Of a stretch of DNA of 64,000 nt, positions 16,018-25,500 are shown piece after piece. The DNA lies in contig OY969916.1 of NCBI GenBank assembly GCA_963704535.1, positions 2,294,001 to 2,358,000 of the forward strand, in the 5' to 3' direction. This stretch comes from G963704535 sp963704535. GTDB lineage: Bacteria; Chloroflexota; Chloroflexia; Chloroflexales; Roseiflexaceae. The notes beneath the pieces were generated by a model. The model did not search any database. It was not told the origin of the DNA and worked only from the letters and a program-made list of their open reading frames with translations. A program made the translations under genes and the position numbers. The stretch's first letter is position 1. Every line of letters begins with the position of its first letter.

Positions 16018-16050
16018 GGTGCTCAATTCTCAATTCTCAATTCTCAATTC
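16018..16050. repeat. TTCTCAA tandem array
   Basis: Four TTCTCAA units, the same unit as at 7041-7068. The stretch just before it (15972-16018) has a TAGGGCAGG/CCTACCCTAC inverted pair. It abuts the helicase start codon. Confidence 0.75.
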
Positions 16051-16055
16051 CGGCT

Positions 16056-18224
16056 ATGTCCAAACTTGAAGCGATCCTGGAACGGATCACCTACCACAAC
16101 GAGCAGAACGGCTACACCGTCGCCCGCGTCCAGCCGCGCGATAAGACCTACCAGGTGACGGTGGTCGGTAAGCTGCTGGGCGCCCATGTCGGCGAGTCGC
16201 TGGAGCTGGAGGGGCGCTGGGTCGACCACCCGGAGCACGGGCGGCAGTTCGAGATCGAGCGCTTTCGCACGGTGCTGCCGGCCACCGTCGAGGGCATCCG
16301 CCGCTACCTCGGCTCGGGGCTGATCAAAGGGGTCGGGCCGGTTACTGCCAAGCGCATCGCCGATACGTTCGGCGTCTACACGCTCGACGTAATCGACCAC
16401 GAGCCGTCGCGGCTGCGCGAGGTGCCCGGCTTAGGCCCCAAGCGGGTCGAGCTGATCATCCGCGCCTGGGAGCAGCAGCAGCAGATCAAGGAGATTATGC
16501 TGTTCCTGCAAGACCTGGAGATCGCGCCGGGGTTGGCGGTGCGAATCTACAAGCAGTACGGCGAGCAGGCGCTCAGCGTGGTCCAAGCGACCCCCTACCG
16601 GCTAGCCGACGACGTGTACGGGATCGGCTTCCTGACCGCCGACCGGATCGCCCAGGCGCTCGGCATCCCCTACGACTCGCCGCAGCGCATCGGCGCCGGG
16701 CTGCGCTACACCCTCAGTCAGGCCACCGAGGACGGCCACTGCTACCTGCCCTGGAACGATCTGGTGACACAGGGCGCCAGGCTGTTAGAGGTCGACGCGG
16801 CCGGCGTGGAGGCGACGCTGGAGGCGATCGTGATCACCCAAGAGGTCCACGTCGAGCAGTGGGAGGGTGAGCGACTGGTGTACCTCCAGCCGTTCCACCG
16901 GGCCGAGCGCGGCGTGGCCGGGCGCATCCACGACCTGCTGCGGGCGCCCTCGGCGATCGCGCCGTTCTTCCGGGCCGCCAACTGGCCGCGAGTCTTCGAG
17001 TTCCTGGCCGAGCGGCGCGGCGTCGAGCTGACCGAGCGGCAGCGCGAAGCGGTGCAGATGGCGCTCACGAACAAGGTCAGCGTGCTGACAGGCGGGCCGG
17101 GCACTGGAAAAACACTTACGACGCGCACAATCATCCAGGCGCTCCAGCAGCGCAACGAGAAGTTCCTGCTGACCTCGCCTACGGGCCGGGCGGCCAAGCG
17201 GCTCAGCGAGGCGACCGGCGCCGAGGCGATGACGCTCCACCGGCTGCTGGAGTACTCGCCGATCGGCGGCTCGCACTTCAAGCGCAACGCCGAGTACCCG
17301 CTCGACGCGGCGATGGTGATCGTGGACGAGGTCAGCATGCTCGACATCCTGCTGGCCAACAACCTGTTCAAGGCCATCCCGCAGGACGCCCACGTGTTGC
17401 TGGTCGGCGACGCCGATCAGCTCCCTAGCGTCGGGCCGGGGCGGGTGCTGCGCGACTGCCTGGACAGCATGGCGGTGCCCAGCATCCACCTCGACACGAT
17501 CTTCCGCCAGGCCGAGGGCAGCGGGATCATCGCCAACGCCCACCGGATCAACACCGGCGAGCACCCGCACATGCGCGACCTGGACGACTTCTTCTTCTTC
17601 TCGCAGCCCGACCCGGACGCCTGCGCCGAGCTGGCGGTCGAGGTGGTGGCCGAGCGCATCCCGCGCCGCTTCGGACTCGACCCGCGCCGCGATATCCAGG
17701 TGCTCACGCCGACCCACCGTGGCCCGGCCGGCGTGGCCAGCCTCAACGGGCTACTCCAGGAGGCGCTCAACCCGCAGATATCGGGCCGGCCCGAGCAGCG
17801 TATGGGCGCAACCACGTTCCGGCTGGGCGACCGGGTGCTCCAAATACGCAACAACTACGACCTGGACGTCTACAACGGCGACATTGGCGAGGTGGCCGCG
17901 ATCGACCCGGTCGAGCAGACGCTGACGGTGCGCTACGACAATCAGCGCGACGTGGTCTACGATTTCGCGCTGCTGGACGAGCTGACGCTGGCGTACGCGA
18001 TCTCGATCCACAAGGCCCAGGGGGCCGAGTACCCCTGCGTCGTCGTCCCGCTGCTGACCCAGCACTACACCCTGCTCCAGCGCAACCTGCTCTACACGGC
18101 GGTCACGCGCGCCAAGCAGCTGGTGGTGCTGCTGGGCGACCAGCGCGCGATCTCGATCGCGGTGAAGAACAACCACGTGGCGGCGCGCTACACCGGGCTG
18201 GCGCGGCGGCTCAAGGGCCTGTAA
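16056..18224 (+). CDS. recD2: RecD2-like ATP-dependent DNA helicase
   Basis: A 5'-3' superfamily 1 helicase acting alone in DNA repair, as in Deinococcus and Bacillus. In order: N-terminal OB-like domain (ITYHNEQNGYTVARV), helix-hairpin-helix motifs GLIKGVGPVTAKRI and VPGLGPKRVELI, Walker A GGPGTGKT near residue 346, Walker B VIVDEVSMLD near 421, GDADQLPSVGPG, and a C-terminal UvrD-like motif AYAISIHKAQGAEYPCVVVPL near 646. Length is 722, normal for RecD2. I chose ATG 16056 because the residues upstream in frame are encoded by tandem repeat. No recB or recC is seen nearby. Confidence 0.93.
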   Translation: MSKLEAILERITYHNEQNGYTVARVQPRDKTYQVTVVGKLLGAHVGESLELEGRWVDHPEHGRQFEIERFRTVLPATVEGIRRYLGSGLIKGVGPVTAKRIADTFGVYTLDVIDHEPSRLREVPGLGPKRVELIIRAWEQQQQIKEIMLFLQDLEIAPGLAVRIYKQYGEQALSVVQATPYRLADDVYGIGFLTADRIAQALGIPYDSPQRIGAGLRYTLSQATEDGHCYLPWNDLVTQGARLLEVDAAGVEATLEAIVITQEVHVEQWEGERLVYLQPFHRAERGVAGRIHDLLRAPSAIAPFFRAANWPRVFEFLAERRGVELTERQREAVQMALTNKVSVLTGGPGTGKTLTTRTIIQALQQRNEKFLLTSPTGRAAKRLSEATGAEAMTLHRLLEYSPIGGSHFKRNAEYPLDAAMVIVDEVSMLDILLANNLFKAIPQDAHVLLVGDADQLPSVGPGRVLRDCLDSMAVPSIHLDTIFRQAEGSGIIANAHRINTGEHPHMRDLDDFFFFSQPDPDACAELAVEVVAERIPRRFGLDPRRDIQVLTPTHRGPAGVASLNGLLQEALNPQISGRPEQRMGATTFRLGDRVLQIRNNYDLDVYNGDIGEVAAIDPVEQTLTVRYDNQRDVVYDFALLDELTLAYAISIHKAQGAEYPCVVVPLLTQHYTLLQRNLLYTAVTRAKQLVVLLGDQRAISIAVKNNHVAARYTGLARRLKGL

Positions 18225-18304
18225 GAACAAAGAACAAAGAATAAAGAACAAATCTCGGTTCTCGGTTCTCGGTTCTTTGTTCTCAGTTCTTTGTTCTTTG
18301 TTCT
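18222..18304. repeat. inverted array of GAACAAA / TTTGTTC units
   Basis: AAGAACAAAGAACAAAGAAT is mirrored by GGTTCTTTGTTC-type units, with three TCTCGGT units in the loop. It lies between the convergent recD2 and protease genes, touching both stop codons, where a bidirectional hairpin terminator would be useful. Confidence 0.8.
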
Positions 18305-19439
18305 ACGTGGTGCTCGCCTGCTCCACCCGCCTCGCCTCCTGCTGGCGCTGCAAAAACGCAAGCACCGCGAACGCCTCGGAGATATCCTCCATGCTGACCA
18401 GCCCCAGGTAGACGGCGCCGTCGTAGACCGCGACGACCCGCGCGCCCTTCTCGGCCATGACCAGGCGCACCTCGTCGAGCGTCGCGCTTGCCTCGACCTT
18501 GACCACCTCGCGGCGCATGATCCCGGTCACGTACACATCGCGCGTGTCGGCGGACAGCGCCCGCAGCACATCCTCGCGCGTGACGATCCCCAGCAGGCTG
18601 CCGCCCTGGAGCACGGCGAAGTCGGGCTGGTAGCTGGTCAGGATGTAGCCCACGACCTTGCTGACCCGGTCGCCGATCGCTAGCGTCAGCGCGTACTTGT
18701 TGTAGGCGTCGCCCACCCGCAGCGTGGTCAGGACCGTGCGGGCCTGGCCCTCGGCGTTCTCCTGGCCGGCGCCGAAGAAGATGAACACCGCGACCAGCAC
18801 CAGCGCCAGGTTGCCGCTGAGCACGCCAAAGACCCCTAGGATGATCGCGATCAGCTGGCCAAGTGCGGTGGCGACCCGTGTCGCGCGCCGGAAGCTCATA
18901 AACATCGCCAGGATCGCGCGGAACATGCGCCCGCCGTCGAGCGGAAACGCCGGGATCAGATTGAAGACCACCAGCGCGATGTTAGCGCCCATCAGCCATG
19001 TTACCAGCGTGGCGAACGAGGGGGCCAGCGTGTTGCCCTGGAGCAACTCGCGCCCGCCGTCGTCCAGCCCAACGATCAGACCGCTAAGCGGGTACAGCAG
19101 CGCGGCGATCACGACATTGACCAGCGGGCCGGCGACGGCGATCAGCAGCTCGTGGAGCGGCTTGGTCGGGTTGCGGCCCAGCAGCGCCACCCCACCGAGC
19201 GGCAGCAGGATGATCTCGCGCACCGGGATGCCGAAGCGCTGGGCGACGATGCTGTGGCCCAGCTCGTGCAGGGTGACGCAGAGGAACAGCAGGAGCATCA
19301 GCAGCACGCCAAACAGCGCGCCCTGCACCCCGTACGGCGTGCCCCATTGATAGGCTCCAAGGATCAGGATCAGGAAAAAAGAGATATGTATTTTGATGTC
19401 GATCTCAAACACTCGGGCGATACGAAATGACCAGTTCAT
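18303..19439 (-). CDS. site-2 protease (M50) with CBS domain pair
   Basis: A membrane zinc protease for regulated intramembrane proteolysis, 378 residues. HELGH at 58-62 supplies two zinc ligands and the catalytic Glu; NLIPAFPLDGGR near 155 supplies the third ligand. Around them are about six membrane helices. From about 240 to the end two CBS motifs (GIVTREDVLRAL and GLVSMEDIS) form a nucleotide-sensing regulatory module. I chose ATG 19439, with GAGGA five bases upstream, over the in-frame GTG 19454. No substrate anti-sigma factor is encoded beside it. Confidence 0.9.
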   Translation of the reverse strand: MNWSFRIARVFEIDIKIHISFFLILILGAYQWGTPYGVQGALFGVLLMLLLFLCVTLHELGHSIVAQRFGIPVREIILLPLGGVALLGRNPTKPLHELLIAVAGPLVNVVIAALLYPLSGLIVGLDDGGRELLQGNTLAPSFATLVTWLMGANIALVVFNLIPAFPLDGGRMFRAILAMFMSFRRATRVATALGQLIAIILGVFGVLSGNLALVLVAVFIFFGAGQENAEGQARTVLTTLRVGDAYNKYALTLAIGDRVSKVVGYILTSYQPDFAVLQGGSLLGIVTREDVLRALSADTRDVYVTGIMRREVVKVEASATLDEVRLVMAEKGARVVAVYDGAVYLGLVSMEDISEAFAVLAFLQRQQEARRVEQASTT

Positions 19440-19521
19440 GATTTTCCTCGTCACATGATAAAAAGCTCGCCAGGCAAATGCGCCTGCCGGGCCTACTCTT
19501 GATCAGCAATCTATGTGCCCC

Positions 19522-19611
19522 TGATGAAATTTGACAATCAAATCCGATCATCGATTCGGCGTAGGGGCGGTTCACGAACCGCGCCTACTGTTGATCGTCA
19601 AATTTCATCGG
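19522..19611. repeat. nested inverted repeat
   Basis: Outer arms GATGAAATTTGACAATCAA and TTGATCGTCAAATTTCATC (one mismatch) enclose an inner GTAGGGGCGGTTC/GAACCGCGCCTAC palindrome. It lies between the two minus-strand membrane-protein genes and just after the terC stop. Confidence 0.8.
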
Positions 19612-19638
19612 CACGGAGCTAGCAGCGATGAGACAGTG

Positions 19639-20628
19639 TTATCCGGCGTCCATCTCAACCTGGCCTGCGGGAACTTCGCCGGAGGCGCCCAGGCGGCGGG
19701 CGCGCAGCAGCGATGCCACGATCGCAACCACCAGAATCGCCGCGATCACCAGCAGCGAGGAGGCGGTCGGGATCTTGTAGATGTCCACCAGCACCATCTT
19801 GACGCCGACAAACGTCAGGACCGCCGACAACCCCAGCTTCAGGTAGTGGAATTTATCGACCACGCCGGCGAGCACAAAGTACAACGAGCGCAGCCCGAGG
19901 ATCGCGAACACGTTCGAGGTGTAGACGATGAAGGGGTCTTCCGTGACCGCGAAGATCGCCGGGATCGAGTCGACCGCGAAGACCAGGTCGGTGCTCTCGA
20001 TCATCAGCAACACCAGGAGCAGCGGGGTCGCCATCAGTACGCCAGCCCGCCGCACCAAGAACCGTTCGCCCTCATACCCTTCCGTCACCGGCATGATTCT
20101 GCGGAACAGCCGCACCAGCGGATTCTGATCGGGATGTACCTCAATGTCTTTATGGAGCGCCATCCGAATGCCGGTGAAGATCAGGAACGCACCGAACAGG
20201 TAGATGATCCAGTGAAATTCCTTGAGCAGCACCGCGCCAGCGGCGATCAGCGCGCCGCGCATCAGCAGCGCACCAATGATGCCCCAGAACAGCACCCGGT
20301 GCTGATAGGCGGCCGGCACCCGAAAGAAGCCGAAGATCAGCACAAAGACGAAGATGTTATCGACGCTGAGCGATTTTTCGATCAGGTAGCCAGTGAAAAA
20401 GGCGACCGCTGCTTCCTGGTTCGCGTATCCGCTGGCCGGAGCGATGCGATCCCAGAACAGGTAGAGCACGCCATTGAACAGCAGCGCCAGCCCGATCCAG
20501 ACCGCGCTCCAGATCGCGGCCTCTTTCACCGAGACCGCGTGAGCTTTGCGGTGGAAGATCCCCAGGTCGAGCGCGAGCAGCACCAGCACGAACAGGTTGA
20601 AGCCAACCCACATCCAGATCATGTCCAT
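19639..20628 (-). CDS. TerC family membrane protein (likely manganese exporter, Alx-like)
   Basis: An integral membrane protein of 329 residues with about nine helices. Family marks are the acidic membrane segments: EKSLSVDNIFVFVLIFGFF near 70 and MIESTDLVFAVDSIPAIFAV near 190, whose Asp residues are thought to bind the metal. I chose ATG 20628 because AGGAGGT lies seven bases upstream; longer frames run through the leader RNA. The leader holds a yybP-ykoY riboswitch and terminator (20664-20806), so the gene should switch on when manganese is high. That supports metal export and not tellurite resistance as the role. Confidence 0.92.
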   Translation of the reverse strand: MDMIWMWVGFNLFVLVLLALDLGIFHRKAHAVSVKEAAIWSAVWIGLALLFNGVLYLFWDRIAPASGYANQEAAVAFFTGYLIEKSLSVDNIFVFVLIFGFFRVPAAYQHRVLFWGIIGALLMRGALIAAGAVLLKEFHWIIYLFGAFLIFTGIRMALHKDIEVHPDQNPLVRLFRRIMPVTEGYEGERFLVRRAGVLMATPLLLVLLMIESTDLVFAVDSIPAIFAVTEDPFIVYTSNVFAILGLRSLYFVLAGVVDKFHYLKLGLSAVLTFVGVKMVLVDIYKIPTASSLLVIAAILVVAIVASLLRARRLGASGEVPAGQVEMDAG

Positions 20629-20663
20629 AAGACCTACCTCCTGTGCGATAGGCCGCGGGGCAA

Positions 20664-20708
20664 CAAAAAAAGCGAGCCCCACGGCAACAAGCGTCGTGGT
20701 GGTCTCGC
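20664..20708 (-). terminator. riboswitch-controlled intrinsic terminator upstream of terC
   Basis: In transcript sense GCGAGACCACCACG pairs with CGTGGGGCTCGC and is followed by TTTTTTT. Its 5' arm contains the GAGACC segment that closes helix P1 of the riboswitch, so the two structures are mutually exclusive. This predicts metal-induced read-through. Confidence 0.8.
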
Positions 20709-20806
20709 CATTCGTGTCAAAATACACGTGCGGCCAGCCGGGCGAATGTGCTTCGCCGTATTGACGACTGACCGGCCCGTTTGTGCGGGTGGCTACTCCC
20801 CTACCA
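20698..20806 (-). promoter_or_regulatory. manganese riboswitch (yybP-ykoY class)
   Basis: Read on the minus strand, the leader has the conserved 5' block GGGGAGTAGCC, then CAGTCGTCAATACG, a stem with GCGAAG/TTCGCC, CCGGCTGG, and finally GCGAGACC pairing back to the 5' side. This order and these blocks match the known Mn2+ aptamer (GGGGAGUAGC ... GUCAAU ... CCGGCU ... GAGACC). It stands directly upstream of a terminator and of terC, a common partner of this class. Confidence 0.88.
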
Positions 20807-20904
20807 GCGCGTATCGTAGCAGAATGTAAAGATGTTGTCAATCCGGTTTCCATCGCCGAGTGAACTGCCCTGTGCTATACTCACGCTCGATACAGTGGTA
20901 GAAA

Positions 20905-21085
20905 AGGATTCTTGAGGGGTGGCCCCCTCAACCTCCCCCTTCTCAAACAGCTATCATAGGAGTTTGGTGGTGGACAAAGATTCTTGAGGGGCGGCCCCTC
21001 AAACTCCCCCTTTTCAGACCGCATCACAGGAGCTTGGTGGAAAAAGATTCTTGAGGGGCTTCCCCTCAAACTCCCCTTTTCTAGT
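20905..21085. repeat. three tandem copies of the GAGGGG/CCCCTC palindrome
   Basis: Copies at about 20908-20952, 20978-21020 and 21046-21083, each starting GATTCTTGAGGGG and ending CTCCCCTTTTC or close to it, spaced about 70 bp apart. Between them lie AGGAGYTTGGTGG-like joints. The last copy ends 20 bases before a start codon. Confidence 0.85.
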
Positions 21086-21104
21086 AGCAGAGAGGAGCAA
21101 GCGT

Positions 21105-21719
21105 ATGACTGACGAATATATCCTCGACAGCCCCACGGCGCGGCGCTTTATCGACGAGGTGCGCTCGACGCTCGACCGGATGCCGGTCGCCGAGGCGCTG
21201 GAGGCGCTGCGACCGGCGTTCGCCGCGCTGCTGGCCGACCAGGGCTGGCTGCCGGAGGATTATCAGCGGACGGCGGCCGAGGGCGGCATGGGCGGCGGGA
21301 TCGCCACCTGGCTGCTCTACCGTGCCGGCGACGGCGGGCTCTCGCTCTTCAGCTTGGTCGTGCCGGCGAGCGCGGCCACCCCCGTCCACGACCACCTGGC
21401 CTGGGGTCTGGTCGGGCTGTACGCCGGCGAACAGGACGAGCGAGTGTACCGCCGTGCCGGGCCACCGGAGGGCAACCAGACGGATCACGTGCCGCTGGAG
21501 TTGGTCGAGCGCAATCACCTGCGCCCCGGCGACTTCTACGTGCTGCTGCCGCCGGAGGGCGACATCCACAGCGTCGCCACGACCTCGCCGGACGCCTCGG
21601 TCAGCATCCATCTGCTCGGCAATGACACCGGCTGCATCTGGCGCCACGCCTATACGCCCGACGACGGCGGCGTTCGCGCGTTCCGCTCCGGGTGGAGCAA
21701 CGTGCCGTGCCGGGACTGA
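21105..21719 (+). CDS. cysteine dioxygenase-like cupin
   Basis: A mononuclear non-heme iron cupin of 204 residues, related to cysteine and 3-mercaptopropionate dioxygenases that oxidise a thiol to a sulfinate. Seen: H95 and H97 in TPVHDHLAWG and H155 in GDIHSVATT, the expected three-His iron site, on a beta-barrel core with GLVGLYAGEQDERVYRR. ATG 21105 has GAGGAG eight bases upstream. The thiol substrate is not fixed by sequence. The gene stands alone between a triple palindrome and a tandem array. Confidence 0.82.
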   Translation: MTDEYILDSPTARRFIDEVRSTLDRMPVAEALEALRPAFAALLADQGWLPEDYQRTAAEGGMGGGIATWLLYRAGDGGLSLFSLVVPASAATPVHDHLAWGLVGLYAGEQDERVYRRAGPPEGNQTDHVPLELVERNHLRPGDFYVLLPPEGDIHSVATTSPDASVSIHLLGNDTGCIWRHAYTPDDGGVRAFRSGWSNVPCRD

Positions 21720-21774
21720 CCACCGACCACCGACCGCCGACCACCGACTACAGAGCAACGGCATACAGCAATAA

Positions 21775-21966
21775 TGTAGGTGGGGGGAACGTCGATGTAG
21801 GTGGGGGGAACGTCGATGTAGGCGGGGGGAACGTCGATGTAGGTGGGGGGAATGTCGATGTAGGCGGGGGGAACGTCGATGTAGGTGGGGGGAACGTCGA
21901 TGTAGGCGGGGGGAACGTCGATGTAGGCGGGGGGAACGTCGATGTAGGCGGGGGGAATGTCGATGT
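21775..21966. repeat. 21-bp tandem array, nine units
   Basis: Nine near-perfect units TGTAGGYGGGGGGAAYGTCG-A. The only variation is T/C at two positions. Because 21 is divisible by three, several frames stay open through it (for example YIDVPPA or GGGNVDV repeats), but there is no ribosome binding site or codon signal, so I do not call a gene. It is G-rich on the plus strand, with a G6 run per unit. Confidence 0.95.
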
Positions 21967-22447
21967 AACGGCGTACAATGACCACGCAACGGCGCGCGGC
22001 GACCATGCATTGGGACGCGACGACGCCGTAGGGTGAAGCATTTACACCCAATGCTCAATGCACGTTGTCGAGCCAGGCAAATGCTTCACCCTACCCACAT
22101 TGTCCACACCGCCACCATTGCCATCGCCATCCACATCGTTCCATCGCACCCACATTGTCCACACGACCACCCACATTGTTCGCACCGCCACGACCCCACA
22201 GACGGAGAGCCGAGAATCAGAAACGGCTGCCTTTCGGCAGCCGGGGGAACTGGAGCAATGCAGCGGTCATTATCAAATGCTTAATCTCGTTATCTCCTGA
22301 CCGCCGCAGCCAATGTATATTCTGCTGACATTAAAGCATATTGCGTGCCACGACACATCGGCAGGAGGGTTGATCGCCACCTCCATCCCACGGACGATGT
22401 GCGCTCCTCCTCGCTCCCAACCGGCATGGTACAATAGCCGTGAAATT
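21967..22447. other. gene-free stretch with inverted and degenerate repeats
   Basis: No gene. GTAGGGTGAAGCATTT (22028-22043) is repeated inverted as AAATGCTTCACCCTAC (22080-22095). From 22094 to 22195 CCACATTGTCCACA-like and CGCCAC units form a degenerate array. CGGCTGCCTTTCGGCAGCCG (22224-22243) is a small hairpin. I see no promoter I would defend. Confidence 0.7.
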
Positions 22448-22532
22448 TGTCAGTGGTCAGTGGTCAGTGGCCCGTTGCAGCCACAACCGACAACGGACCA
22501 CTGACCACTGACCACTGACAACTGACAACGGA
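22448..22532. repeat. inverted array of AGTGGTC / GACCACT units
   Basis: Three GTCAGTG units and CCGTTG are mirrored by CAACGGACCACTGACCACTG and further units. The hairpin ends five bases before the start codon of the large unfoldase gene, so it may control its translation. Confidence 0.8.
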
Positions 22533-22536
22533 CACT

Positions 22537-25500
22537 ATGGAAAAGCGTTTTCGTCTCTTCATCCAGGAACATCGCGACGGCGGCGTCACCGCGCGGGTGC
22601 TTGCCATCCCCAGCGTGACGGGCTATGCCGCGACGCGCGAGGCCGCAATCGTCGAGGCGCGCGAGAAGCTGACTGAGCACCTGACCGACCTGGGCCGGGA
22701 AGCGTGGGGCCGTTTCGGCTTCAGCGAGCACCAGGAACTGCGCGCGCTGGAGATCGAGCTTCAGCCGCGCGGCAAGCTGCCGCAACCGCCCATCCCGATC
22801 GCCGTCAACCTGCTGATCACCACCGAACAGCACAGCCGCGGCACCCGCTACATCGTCACCGCCCCGCGGGTCGGCGGCTTCCAACTCGTCGCCGACGACC
22901 CGGACCAGATCGAGGCGCTGGCCCGCGAGGCGCTGGCGCACCACGTCCGCAAGTGGAAGGCGCTTGAGATCGTCGCGGCCGACCTGGCCGGGCCTGAGTG
23001 CCTGGAGACGATCACGGTGACGCTGCCCGATATCGTCGAGGTGGCCGCCGCCGAGCTGAGCAACACCTCCAGCCAGGACAATGTCCTCGGCCTGTGCGGC
23101 CTCAACCTGAGCGAGCAGGCGGCCCTGGGCCGGCTGGGCCGGGCCGACCGGCGCGAGGCGTTGGTCGAGCAGATGATCGCCGCGCTGGCAGCCGACCGCC
23201 GCAGCAGCGTGATCCTGGTGGGCAAGGGGGATGTCGGCAAGACCGCGCTGCTCCACGAGGTGGTCGAGCGGATTCGCAAGGGCGCCGTCCCCGCGCCGCT
23301 GCGCGGGCGCGAGGTCTGGTTTGTGACCGCGAACAACCTGATCGCCGGCATGAAATATACCGGCGAGTGGCAGGGCCGGGTCCAAAAGCTGCTCGCCCAG
23401 GTGCGCCGTGGCCGCCAGATCCTGGCTATGGCCGACCCGAACGAGATCCTCGACGCCGGCCGCTGGAGCGGGAGCGGCAACAATATGGGCCGCTTCCTAC
23501 GCCCCTACATCGAGAGCGGCGAGATGACGATCATCTGCGAGTGTACACCGGAAGGCTTCGAGGCCGGCATGCGGGTCGAGCCGAGCTTTATGAACGCTTT
23601 CCAGCGCATCGATGTGGCCGAGACCGACGAGGCCGACACGCTGCCGATCGTCCACGCTGCGGCGCGCCGGCTAGAGGCGGCCCGCAACGTCGGGATCGAC
23701 CCCGGCGCGACCACCGCCGCACTTGAGTTGACGCGCCGCTTCATGCCCTACCGCGCCTTCCCCGGCAAGGCGGTGCGCTTCCTGGAGGAGCTGGTGCGCG
23801 ATGCCATGCCCGGCCAGGAGCGCAGCCCGGCGCCGCGCACCTTCGGCCGCGCCGACGCGCTGGCCGACTTCGCCCGCAAGACCGGCCTGCCCACCTTTAT
23901 CCTCTCCGACGAGATGCAGATGCGGGTGCCCGAGGTGCGCGCCTACTTCGAGGAGCGGCTGTTCGGCCAGCCCGACGCCCTCGACGCGATCGTCGATATG
24001 ATCACCGTGCTCAAGGCCGGGCTGAATGACCCGAACAAGCCGCTGGCCTCGTTCTTCTTCGTCGGGCCGACCGGCGTGGGCAAGACCGAGTCGGCCAAGG
24101 TGCTGGCCGAGTTCCTATTCGGCAGCCGCGACCGGATGCTGCGCTTCGACATGAGCGAGTACGCCGCCGCCGACGCACTGCCGCGGCTGATCGGCACCGC
24201 CTGGAAGGCCAACAGCGAGGGCGAGCTGACCCGCCGGGTGCGCGAGCAGCCCTTCTGCGTGGTGCTGCTGGACGAGTTGGAGAAGGCCCACCACGAGGTG
24301 TTCGACGCGCTACTGGGCGTGCTGGGCGAGGGCCGGCTGACCAACGCCAGTGGCCGCACGGCCGACTTCCGCAACGCGATCATTATCATGACTTCGAACC
24401 TGGGCGCCGGCCGCCGCGAGATACAGGCGATCGGCTTCGGCCAGGCGCCCGACTCCGGCGGCGACGATCGGCTGCGCGAGCACTTCGTCAAGGAGGCCGA
24501 GCGCTTCTTCCGGCCCGAGTTCGTCAACCGGATCGACCGGATCGTCGCCTTCCGCCCGCTGACGCCCCAGGCGATGCGGCTGATCGCCCGGCGCGAGCTG
24601 GGCAAGCTGCTGATGCGCGAGGGAGTTGTCCGGCGCAATCTGCTGGTCGAGATCGACGACGCCGTGATCGAGCGGCTGGTCGAGCGCGGCTTCCACCCGC
24701 ACTACGGCGCCCGACCGCTCCAGCGCGAGATCGAGCGGATGGTCAACCTACCGCTGGCCCGGCTGCTGGTCGACCAAGGCGCCGGCCACGGCCACCTGCT
24801 ACACTTCGACGTGCGCGACGGGCAGATCGACCTGAGCCTGGTGCCGCTTGACGCCGATGAGGACCTGGCCGCCGATGCCGGCCCCGCCGCGCCCGAGCCG
24901 GACCGGCGGCTGGAGACCGATATCGCCGCCGTTATGCGCGCGTTGCGCGAGCTGCGCGAGCGCGTCGACGCCGAGGAGGCCGCGCCGATGGTGCCGCGGC
25001 TGCGCCGCGAGGTGTCGGGGCTGCTGCTGCGTACGCGCGAGCCGACCTTCTGGGACGACCAGGCCGCCGCACGCGCAGTGTTGAGCCGGGTCTACCACCT
25101 GGAGCGGGTGCTGAAGCGGTTCGACTCGGTGGTCGAGCGGGCCGGCTACCTGGAGGAGAAGGGGCGCCAGGTTCGCATCCACCGTGATCGGCGCGGCGTT
25201 CCCGAGCTTGCGCGGGATGTCGAGCGGTTGGGCGGCGAGTTCGCCTATGTGCAGATGGAGTTGGCCGGCACCAGCGCGGGCGCGGGCCACGATCAGGCGC
25301 TGCTGCGGGTGACACCGCTGGGCCGCGAGTCGGAGGAGTGGGCCGCGCAGGTGCTGGCGATGTACGCCGCCTGGGCCGCCCGCAAGGGCTACGAGTACGA
25401 GCTACTCAGCCTAGCCCAGCCGCCCGACGGCGCCGACCGCCGCCGCCAGCCGCCGCCGCCGACCGCGCTCTACATCCAGGGCAGCAATATCTACGAGTTT

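Noticed and set aside
19639..20853. A 404-residue form of TerC starting at 20853
   Set aside because: The first 75 residues would be encoded by the riboswitch and terminator; ATG 20628 has a consensus ribosome binding site.
21775..21966. CRISPR array
   Set aside because: Units are directly adjacent with no spacers, and no cas genes are present.
21650..22058. Frames encoding YIDVPPA or GGGNVDV repeats through the 21-bp array
   Set aside because: Open only because the unit length is divisible by three; no ribosome binding site and identical open frames on both strands.
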